Assembly: GCA_002505405.1 (NCBI GenBank)
Contig: DAVD01000005.1
Coordinates: forward strand, 1-10,792
Reading direction: 5' to 3'
DNA: 10,792 nucleotides
Origin: Candidatus Poseidonia alphae
GTDB lineage: Archaea; Thermoplasmatota; Poseidoniia; Poseidoniales; Poseidoniaceae
In this document: piece after piece, positions 5,642-10,792 of the stretch
How the letters are laid out: each line of letters starts with the position of its first letter
Numbering within the stretch: the stretch's first letter is position 1
Program-made: the position numbers and the translations under genes
The notes under the pieces: generated by a model
What the model saw: only the letters and a program-made list of their open reading frames with translations
Databases searched by the model: none
What the model was told of the DNA's origin: nothing

Positions 5642-6547
5642 GTTGTGATAACTCAACGGTAGGGTTCCAATCGTGGCCCATTCGCTGTAAAGCATGGTTT
5701 TGACTTCGTGTTGTGCAGCACGTTGCCATCGAGAGCGACGGGTCCGCTCAGCCGTTCGTCCCGTTGGCGGTGGGGAAAGTGAGGTTCTATGACTTGACTC
5801 GGGTAGCGGGAATTCATCCCATGAGACACCCCACAAAACAAGCCATTCCGGCGGTGCAACGCCAAAATCTACTGGCTTCATCGGTTCTTTTATGGCTTCC
5901 ACAATTTCTTCGAGGGCCAATTCGCCGATGGCCAAACGGAAGAGGGCGTTGGCTGTCCTCCTCACCTGATTCCACAAAAAGGCCACTCCGGTCAACTCGA
6001 AGCCGATCAATCGACCGTCTTCCATCCAAGGTTCAGCCTTGAGGATGGTTCGCATCGGATTCTTTCCTTCTTCCAAGCGAGCAAAGTTGCGTGCATCGTA
6101 AGTTCCAACAAAGCATTGAAGCCAGCTTGTGAACTCTTCAACATCGGGAGCCCTCCAAAACTCCATCCCTTCTAAACGATACCTGTAGACTCGAAATGCG
6201 GCCATTCGTGGGTTCCAGTCTTCCTCGACTTCTTCTACGGTAAGAAATGCGATGTTTTTGTCCAAACGATCATCAATGGCTCGAATCATTTTTTTCGGGG
6301 TAAGGGCGTTCCAAAGTTCCCGTTCAAGTGTCACAATGCCACCGTTTACACGAACGTGAACGCCTGCATCCGTGCGACTTGACAATACGAGAAGATGATC
6401 TTCATTATCCTTGTCAAGCCATTTAAGCGAACGGAAAACGTTGATGAGTTCGCCTTGTACGGTGCGAACATCAGGTTGAATTTGGCTGCCGTGAAAGGCG
6501 TCTCCGAGATAACCGATGCGAAAGAAAAGGCGAACCGTGGAGGTCAC
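5630..6547 (-). CDS. truA: tRNA pseudouridine synthase TruA-type
   Basis: TruA-family enzyme that turns uridines in the tRNA anticodon arm (positions 38-40 in the bacterial enzyme) into pseudouridine. I take a GTG start at 6547, giving 305 residues: GAGGTG lies 6 nt upstream, and the protein then begins TSTVRLFFRIGYLGDAFHGSQ, as TruA proteins do. The open frame extends to 6766, but that part overlaps the upstream gene. The catalytic aspartate is about D60 in SSRTDAGVHV; the active-site tyrosine block FRVYRYRL is at about 118-125 and FLWNQVRRTANAL at about 190-202. The core ends near APPEWLVLWGVSWDEF (about 232-246). About 58 further residues, rich in Arg, Ser and Pro, extend past the usual family end and overlap the 3' end of ribK. 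Confidence 0.92.
   Translation of the reverse strand: MTSTVRLFFRIGYLGDAFHGSQIQPDVRTVQGELINVFRSLKWLDKDNEDHLLVLSSRTDAGVHVRVNGGIVTLERELWNALTPKKMIRAIDDRLDKNIAFLTVEEVEEDWNPRMAAFRVYRYRLEGMEFWRAPDVEEFTSWLQCFVGTYDARNFARLEEGKNPMRTILKAEPWMEDGRLIGFELTGVAFLWNQVRRTANALFRLAIGELALEEIVEAIKEPMKPVDFGVAPPEWLVLWGVSWDEFPLPESSHRTSLSPPPTGRTAERTRRSRWQRAAQHEVKTMLYSEWATIGTLPLSYHNSRE
5638..5656. repeat. 7-bp inverted repeat at the ribK/truA convergence
   Basis: TTGAGTT (5638-5644) and AACTCAA (5650-5656) are perfect complements around a 5-nt loop, GTGAT. The repeat spans the ribK stop codon (5639-5641) and lies in the last codons of truA. It could form a hairpin at the end of the ribK mRNA; no T-run follows, so its role as a terminator is uncertain. 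Confidence 0.5.
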
Positions 6548-6553
6548 CCTTCG

Positions 6554-6559
6554 CACCTC
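6554..6559 (-). promoter_or_regulatory. Stop-embedded ribosome binding site for truA
   Basis: A perfect GAGGTG whose GA belongs to the TGA stop of the upstream gene, 6 nt before GTG at 6547. It decides the truA start in favour of this GTG over the in-frame GTG at 6556, which overlaps the site itself, and over longer frames. Confidence 0.6.
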
Positions 6560-7085
6560 ATTCTTCAGAGCCCAGGGTTTCAATGGCTTCCTCAACCGAG
6601 TAGCCAAGAGCCCCAACAGCCCATTGAAGGGCCTGCTTGAGCCAGGGTTGGACCATTGCATTCTTTCTGGACGGGTCCATGACTTCAATGGCGTCAACAA
6701 GATTACGGCTGGCGGTGAAAAGGATTTCGTCAACCGGAATGTCTTCCAGTTCAAGGCGCCGTGCATAGCGTTGGAATTCCTTCACAGCAACCGGAATTCG
6801 GCGGCATTCAAGGGCAAAGGATGCGAAGTCTGCAATGTACTCCATGTTTTCTTCATCGAGTTCCATTGCGGTTTTGTAGGCTTTCATGATCTTTCGGCCG
6901 GCGATGACATCGTCTTGGGCTTCGGTGTTTTTCATGTTAGCAAACTCTGCCCACATGTGGTGGAGTTCAGGAACGTCAGCATGGTCTTTGATTTTCCCTT
7001 CAAGGTCTGCAAGTGCACCGTCAAGGTCACCGTTGCTGAACATTTCAATGGGGCCTTGGAGTAATTCTTGTGACATCGTTACCAT
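6558..7085 (-). CDS. Small helical (TPR-like) protein upstream of truA
   Basis: A 175-residue, mainly alpha-helical, acidic soluble protein with no known catalytic motif. The pattern MFSNGDLDGALADLEGKIKDHADVPELHHMWAEFANMK (15-52) followed by a second helix pair with KIMKAYKTAMELDEENMEYIADFASFALECRRIPVAVKEFQRYARRL (65-111) resembles tetratricopeptide-type helical hairpins (A-x8-P-x..W), so it may be a scaffold or binding protein. M4 (7076) is an alternative start. A TATA-like CTTGAAAAGT lies 26-35 bp before the first ATG. The gene ends directly on truA, whose ribosome binding site begins in this stop codon, so both are probably made together; a link to RNA modification is only suggested by that arrangement. 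It follows the PH-domain gene after 50 bp. Confidence 0.75.
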   Translation of the reverse strand: MVTMSQELLQGPIEMFSNGDLDGALADLEGKIKDHADVPELHHMWAEFANMKNTEAQDDVIAGRKIMKAYKTAMELDEENMEYIADFASFALECRRIPVAVKEFQRYARRLELEDIPVDEILFTASRNLVDAIEVMDPSRKNAMVQPWLKQALQWAVGALGYSVEEAIETLGSEE

Positions 7086-7110
7086 CTCGTAACCCTGCGT
7101 AGGGCACAGT

Positions 7111-7120
7111 ACTTTTCAAG
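7111..7120 (-). promoter_or_regulatory. Possible TATA box of the TPR-like gene and truA
   Basis: On the minus strand CTTGAAAAGT, centred about 30 bp before the ATG at 7085. It overlaps the last arm of the triple repeat at 7115-7141, so a protein bound to the repeat could block or help promoter use. Confidence 0.35.
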
Positions 7121-7141
7121 CCTCGCTTGAAGCATTCAAGC
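7115..7141. repeat. Three alternating 7-bp arms with 10-bp spacing
   Basis: TTCAAGC (7115-7121), GCTTGAA (7125-7131) and TTCAAGC (7135-7141) are perfect copies in alternating orientation, each separated by 3 bp. The middle arm can pair with either neighbour, giving two mutually exclusive 7-bp hairpins with 3-nt loops. The block covers the stop codon of the PH-domain gene (7136-7138) and reaches the likely promoter of the next gene. Confidence 0.7.
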
Positions 7142-8173
7142 GTCTTCTTTGGAGATGGCGGTTTTGAGATCTTCAAGCAGATTGGATGAGGAATGCTTCT
7201 TGTGCATCTCATTAAGCATCAACTTGACGTTTTCCCACTTGCGGATTTTGTAGAAGCAATGCTTTGGGTCTGGGTCGACACGACGCGACGTGCGTTGGTA
7301 GGAGAGGAAGGCGAAAAAGGACTTGAAGAAGCCTTTTCGAACCTTGCTTGCAGTTGAATCTCCGGAGTTCTCCGACGACCCACCGCCTGACGTGCCTGCG
7401 CTGATGCCGACCGACTCATCCACAAGTCCAATTCCAGAATCGGTCATGATGGTCACTGTCGCATATCCAAGCAATGTACCCATGGGGGTGCGCTCGACCA
7501 TGACTTCTGAAATGCGGTCAAAGAGAATGCGTCGGTGGGAGCGAGAGAGCATAAACGAGTGTTGGAAGATGACTGCATTTGAAGTGACTGCGTAAGAAAA
7601 ACTGCGTTGGTAAAACCAAGTCGCTCCCCAGAATCCTAATGTGAAGACAATCCCAAACCAAAAGTAACTGTAATCAATAGGGATGAAAGGTTCCATGTTT
7701 TCTGCCAGGAATATGTTTGCAATCGTGGCCACAAGTTGGTCAATTTGAACGATAACTGGGGCGAGTGTAATGACGAGAAGAGCCATCGTTGTCCACCGGC
7801 CAGAGGTTGAGACATTGAGCATTCGGTTGATCCAAGTGATTCCACCCATGACGACGACGAAGCCAATCGGAAGGTCTTCACCGGATGAAAGGTCGAGGAT
7901 GGTGCTGAGGAGTTTGAGACCAAACGATGCATCACCGCTGGCTTTAGGCGGGTCGGTGAACAGAAGGTGGACCCCGAAAACCAGCAGTCCAATCAAGTAC
8001 ATTCCCAAGAATGCAAGCGTACTTGGTCGTGCTTCACCGTTTTCCAAAACGGATTCACCCGATATCAATCTGTACTTCTTATTTAGCGCTTCAATGCGGG
8101 CGTCTTCGGAAGATTCGAGGGTCGTTGCCTCGGTCTTTTCGTCTGTTTCGGGTGCCGGTGAATCTGCGGACAT
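7136..8173 (-). CDS. Membrane protein with bacterial-type PH domain
   Basis: With the start at 8173 the product has 345 residues. A charged cytoplasmic tail of about 50 residues (PAPETDEKTEATTLESSED) is followed by hydrophobic helices at about 54-72, 102-119, 127-155 and 169-189. Then comes a domain reading FSYAVTSNAVIFQHSFMLSRSHRRILFDRISEVMVERTPMGTLLGYATVTI (about 192-242), the hallmark of bPH2 (YdbS/YdbT-like) domains: Y-x-VT-x-x-x-VI, R-x-x-x-DRI, P-G-LLGY-x-TV-x-I. The domain is interrupted by a Gly/Ser-rich loop (about 259-276) before a basic segment and a C-terminal helix. Such proteins are thought to act at the membrane; a precise role is unknown. The ORF could begin at 8203, but GAGG 7 nt before 8173 favours the internal ATG. 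Confidence 0.82.
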   Translation of the reverse strand: MSADSPAPETDEKTEATTLESSEDARIEALNKKYRLISGESVLENGEARPSTLAFLGMYLIGLLVFGVHLLFTDPPKASGDASFGLKLLSTILDLSSGEDLPIGFVVVMGGITWINRMLNVSTSGRWTTMALLVITLAPVIVQIDQLVATIANIFLAENMEPFIPIDYSYFWFGIVFTLGFWGATWFYQRSFSYAVTSNAVIFQHSFMLSRSHRRILFDRISEVMVERTPMGTLLGYATVTIMTDSGIGLVDESVGISAGTSGGGSSENSGDSTASKVRKGFFKSFFAFLSYQRTSRRVDPDPKHCFYKIRKWENVKLMLNEMHKKHSSSNLLEDLKTAISKEDA

Positions 8174-8180
8174 GTCAAGG

Positions 8181-8184
8181 CCTC
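8181..8184 (-). promoter_or_regulatory. Ribosome binding site deciding the PH-domain gene start
   Basis: GAGG on the minus strand, 7 nt before the ATG at 8173. It supports this start over the upstream ATG at 8203, which has no such site. The 37-bp gap upstream also holds GTCATAA (8204-8210), a weak TATA-like element about 34 bp from the ATG. Confidence 0.4.
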
Positions 8185-8240
8185 TATACCGGGTTAGAAT
8201 CACTTATGACAAATACCTTACCCCGTTTGAGCCTTAAAAT

Positions 8241-9449
8241 TCAGTGAAGGAAGCCCCATGAGTGTTCAGCGTTTCCTCTTGCCCAACCGTAACTTTTCCG
8301 AGTGCGCTGGCCGAATTCGTCATGGATTTCCAATTTCTTTAGTTCAAGTGGATATTCATTGTAGGTGAGGTGTGACCAGAGCCCACCTCGCGTGGGTTGG
8401 TCAAAATGCCAGTGTGCTCGGTCAACTGCTTCAACCTTGAATTGGACCGTCGTTCGCCCATTCCACATCCGAACAGAAAATTCGGGTAGAGGGGAGCCTG
8501 GGCTTTGTCCATGTGGTCCTTCGACACGATGTGAAACGGTTTTGATGACCTCGACCCTCGCAAAACGTTCGGTTCGCTGATGTTGGGCATCATGGAACAA
8601 TCCACCTTGTGAGAGTCCGATGTGTTGGATGTCTCGGCGTTTCCATGGTCTTGGGTTTCGAGCGGTGATGGTCGGCGCTAAATGGGGCAAAAACCAATCC
8701 AGATATGAGCCGTCTTCAAAGTGCAATACACCCCAATACCACGGAGGCGATGGAGCTTGTACGCACACCTTTTGGAAGTATGCGCTTCCTTGGACTTCTT
8801 CTCCGGCGATTGTTCCTTTGACCTTTGTCCCATGAACTCGTAAAATGTCATAGCCCATATTGGCGGCGTACGTTGCGGTTGACGGTCGAGCGACCGACAT
8901 CGCCGGATTCCACGGTGTAAATTGAAGCGACATGTCTTTTGGAGCACCGTTGTTGACCGCCTCCTCATCGCCTTTCAATTCCAACCAAAAGTTGGTCATG
9001 TCACTGGTAAGGCCCATCGACAAATCCTCTGTTAGCAGCGGTACAACTGCTCCGCCACCGTTTCCGAGCCCCTTCCCTGGCCAAGCAGGATGTGTGTCGT
9101 TCATTGCGATCATTCTGCAAATACGTTTGATGTAGGGTTCATGCATTCTGGCTCCATCAAACCACCATGCGCACACCATGCCGTCAATGGCCATCCCCTC
9201 ATGTTCATCAAATCCAGGCCGTCCTTTCGGCGTCCAGTCTTGCCCGTTGACATCGACCAAGTCATTGTCTTTCGTTGACCACAGTACCATTAGTTGGCGT
9301 CCGCTTGGATTTCCATTCGGGTCGTCCAACATTACCAGCCACCACCACCAATCCCATGTGAGGTGCCACAAGGGTTTTCGTTGGCCAAGGGCCCACATCG
9401 TTGAGAAATCTCCATCAAAGACTGGGGGTTCAGGCGGCTTTGAATCCAT
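8241..9449 (-). CDS. AttH/CrtC-like lipocalin-fold protein
   Basis: A 402-residue protein rich in Trp and Gly. The N-terminal block HLTWDWWWWLVMLDDPNGNPSG followed by RQLMVLWST (about 29-59) matches the W-x-WWYF...L.d..G....-q..ffr.. opening of AttH-type predicted hydrolases. The central stretch VHGTKVKGTIAGEEVQG (about 205-221), SAYFQKV, then WYWGVLHFEDGSYLDWF (about 238-254) matches their second lipocalin-like half (G.....G..W.......W.W..l.l.DGs.l). The AttH/CrtC group includes carotenoid 1,2-hydratase and proteins coded with ABC transporters. I see no signal peptide or membrane helix, so it is probably cytoplasmic, perhaps handling a hydrophobic substrate. Starting 9 nt after the ABC permease, with a perfect GAGGTG, it is almost surely co-translated with it. 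The family call is by pattern; enzymatic activity is not shown. Confidence 0.6.
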   Translation of the reverse strand: MDSKPPEPPVFDGDFSTMWALGQRKPLWHLTWDWWWWLVMLDDPNGNPSGRQLMVLWSTKDNDLVDVNGQDWTPKGRPGFDEHEGMAIDGMVCAWWFDGARMHEPYIKRICRMIAMNDTHPAWPGKGLGNGGGAVVPLLTEDLSMGLTSDMTNFWLELKGDEEAVNNGAPKDMSLQFTPWNPAMSVARPSTATYAANMGYDILRVHGTKVKGTIAGEEVQGSAYFQKVCVQAPSPPWYWGVLHFEDGSYLDWFLPHLAPTITARNPRPWKRRDIQHIGLSQGGLFHDAQHQRTERFARVEVIKTVSHRVEGPHGQSPGSPLPEFSVRMWNGRTTVQFKVEAVDRAHWHFDQPTRGGLWSHLTYNEYPLELKKLEIHDEFGQRTRKSYGWARGNAEHSWGFLH

Positions 9450-9454
9450 TTCCT

Positions 9455-9460
9455 CACCTC
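9455..9460 (-). promoter_or_regulatory. Stop-embedded ribosome binding site for the AttH-like gene
   Basis: A perfect GAGGTG, 5 nt before the ATG at 9449 and beginning inside the permease TGA stop (9461-9459). It fixes the start and indicates translational coupling of permease and AttH-like protein. Confidence 0.7.
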
Positions 9461-10772
9461 AATCGATTTCTTTGGATTTGAACAATGCTCCACCGACAAA
9501 CCAGAACGTTGCGGCTTGGAAAAGCATGACGCATACAGAAACGACAATCGTGACCAAAGGAGTCATCCCCAATCCGGAATCGGAGGCGAATATTTCCAAA
9601 GCGAGCGACCCAGTCAGCGGCTCAGAACTCTCGTAGGAGCCTCCTGTGTTGCCGCCAGCCCAAAGCCCGAGGGCGATCAAGAGGGAGGTGTCCGTCCATG
9701 TGAGAGCAGCCCCTGCATCAACAATATTCATCGCCCATCCAATGACTGAAAACCGTAGTATGGCTGCATCTGGTGCCCCCAAGGTCGTGAGAATCATGCC
9801 GAGTTCCCATGCAGCAAACGGCAGTGCCAGGATGATGCCGTGCTTCCAGAGAACGCCGAGCAAACAAAACAGCATGGCGTAAACGAGGATGGAGAGAAGC
9901 GATGCAAGAAGCACCGCCATCCAGACTCCAAGGTCACTGAATCTGAAAAAGCCCTCACTTGGTCCGAAGAACCCAGTAACCAATGCAGCCAGAACGACCA
10001 TGCCCGTCATGTAAGGCCAAGCGAGACCAAGGAATCCCATGATTCGGTAGAGGAATACCTCGGACCTTGCAATCGGTTTGGAGAGCATGTAATGCATGGT
10101 CCCCGAAGACATCTCGTCCCGAATAAGTCCAGTCGCCATAAACAACGGGACAAAGATTCCAATCAGGAACACAAATCCAAATTTGCCCAGTGCTAAAACA
10201 AACGCACGATGGATGGATTCCTTAGCGTATGCATCTTCATCTGGGTCTTCATCTACATCATTGTCGCTGTTGATAATGGCTTCATTGGAGTAGACTTCGG
10301 AAGAAATTTGAACGTCACAAGCGATATTGTTGTTGTTCGTATCCTGTTGTGAGGCAGTTTTTTCTTCGGTTCTACAATCTCCATCATCGTCGTAACCATA
10401 ACTCCCTTCCGCCAGTGAGTCAATATCAAAACCGTCTTCATTGATCCACTTAGAAGGGTCATCGGGGGCCACGGGCGGGTCGAGTAGCCCTGGGTGCGAT
10501 TCGGAATCGAGGATATCGGTTCCATAGAGGTTCTCTTGCCCGTTGGGATATCCGTCCATGTCAAAATCTCTTGAATCACCATCGTTATCGATAGCATCGT
10601 ATTCCCTGAGCATTGAATCGATGTAAAACATCGTTAGCACGGCCATTGCAATGAATCCGACACCCATGACAACCCACGTTGACAAACGTTTTCGTTGCTG
10701 CCGTAGGGTAAACTCCGCAACCGCCATCGCTTTGCGGTCCAAGGCTCGCCAAATGGTCTGCTTCTCGCTCAT
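9459..10772 (-). CDS. ABC-2-type permease with Asp-rich Ca2+-binding-type external loop
   Basis: A 437-residue membrane protein. A basic cytoplasmic N-terminus (1-32) leads into helix 1 (about 33-51). An acidic segment (about 54-186) is probably outside the cell; it holds DNDGDSRDFDMDGYPNGQEN (62-81), in which D69, D71, D73, N77 and E80 follow the EF-hand/thrombospondin-type-3 spacing DxDxDG...E, then GTDILDSES. Further Asp clusters and two cysteines (C133, C152) that may form a disulfide follow. The ABC-2 core comes next: helix 2 (about 191-215), the cytoplasmic signature IRDEMSSGTMHYMLSKPIARSEVFLYR (217-243), and helices around 247-268, 282-306, 311-331, 338-352, 362-373 and 404-428. The core resembles NosY-like ABC-2 permeases, which pair with a separate ATPase. 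The start overlaps the preceding frame (ATGA), which fits an ATPase gene just outside the window. Confidence 0.88.
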   Translation of the reverse strand: MSEKQTIWRALDRKAMAVAEFTLRQQRKRLSTWVVMGVGFIAMAVLTMFYIDSMLREYDAIDNDGDSRDFDMDGYPNGQENLYGTDILDSESHPGLLDPPVAPDDPSKWINEDGFDIDSLAEGSYGYDDDGDCRTEEKTASQQDTNNNNIACDVQISSEVYSNEAIINSDNDVDEDPDEDAYAKESIHRAFVLALGKFGFVFLIGIFVPLFMATGLIRDEMSSGTMHYMLSKPIARSEVFLYRIMGFLGLAWPYMTGMVVLAALVTGFFGPSEGFFRFSDLGVWMAVLLASLLSILVYAMLFCLLGVLWKHGIILALPFAAWELGMILTTLGAPDAAILRFSVIGWAMNIVDAGAALTWTDTSLLIALGLWAGGNTGGSYESSEPLTGSLALEIFASDSGLGMTPLVTIVVSVCVMLFQAATFWFVGGALFKSKEID

Positions 10773-10792
10773 GCTCCGCCCCCAGTAAGGTG
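10769..10792 (-). CDS. Last codons of an upstream gene, possibly the ABC ATPase
   Basis: On the minus strand a frame from the window edge reads HLTGGGA and ends at TGA, overlapping the permease ATG as ATGA. Only seven codons are visible, so no family can be read from them. ABC-2 permeases usually follow their ATPase gene, and a 4-bp overlap is typical of that pairing; the identity is inferred from context alone. Confidence 0.3.
   Translation of the reverse strand, partial: HLTGGGA

Noticed and set aside
6548..6766. Upstream extension of the truA frame to an ATG at 6766
   Set aside because: It lies wholly over the TPR-like gene in another frame, its translation is unlike TruA proteins, and GAGGTG plus GTG at 6547 gives a normal TruA start.
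6516..7064. Plus-strand open frame of 182 codons
   Set aside because: Antisense to the TPR-like gene and the truA start; no family pattern, and the opposite strand gives coherent proteins with a ribosome binding site.
7770..8237. Plus-strand open frame of 155 codons
   Set aside because: Antisense to the PH-domain membrane protein; low-complexity Ser/Arg product typical of a shadow frame.
9178..9636. Plus-strand open frame of 152 codons across the permease/AttH-like junction
   Set aside because: Antisense to two coupled genes, Ser/Pro-rich with no recognisable domain or start signal.
1..10792. Mobile element, CRISPR array or defence island
   Set aside because: No transposase, integrase, regularly spaced repeat array, long terminal repeats or known defence domains were seen; gene content is mostly housekeeping and envelope.

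Overview
The window looks like a piece of an archaeal chromosome. Three things point there: the PheS protein is of the archaeal/eukaryotic alpha-subunit type, the riboflavin kinase is the archaeal CTP-dependent kind (RibK), and several first-in-operon genes have a TATA-like element about 25-30 bp before the ATG with little or no room for a leader. The mix of acidic disordered proteins, a surface-exposed Ca2+-type Asp-rich loop and moderate GC suggests a marine Thermoplasmatota-like archaeon (Marine Group II / Poseidoniales). That placement is an inference and was not tested against a database.

Layout, left to right. A small DUF2892-like membrane protein (minus, 33-263) lies downstream of a tRNA-Thr(UGU) gene (minus, 323-399) whose 3' CCA is encoded. 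Then come four to five rightward genes: a PLP-dependent class I aminotransferase (499-1785), a two-helix membrane protein with a C-terminal zinc ribbon (1795-2172), pheS (2235-3719), and two YbjQ/UPF0145-family proteins in tandem (3766-4104 soluble, 4114-4602 membrane-anchored). A small acidic, probably disordered protein (minus, 4606-5079) meets the YbjQ pair tail to tail and diverges from ribK (plus, 5141-5641). ribK in turn converges on truA, and their 3' ends overlap by 12 bp.

The right half is a leftward run read from the right edge: the last codons of an unseen gene overlapping the next start (ATGA), an ABC-2-type permease with an Asp-rich Ca2+-type external loop (9459-10772), an AttH/CrtC-like lipocalin-fold protein (8241-9449), a four-helix membrane protein with a bacterial-type PH domain (7136-8173), a small helical repeat-like protein (6558-7085) and truA (5630-6547). 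The permease and AttH-like genes look translationally coupled and may form one envelope or lipid-handling unit. The helical protein and truA are likewise coupled.

The most notable non-coding signals are a Shine-Dalgarno sequence built into the upstream stop codon at several operon junctions; a triple alternating 7-bp repeat at 7115-7141; a 20-bp-period direct repeat before the first YbjQ gene; a 7-bp hairpin at the ribK/truA convergence; and an 11-bp TATA-containing element occurring identically in two promoters. There is no gap of 300 bases without a gene. I saw no insertion sequence, CRISPR array, integrase or other clear mobile-element signature.
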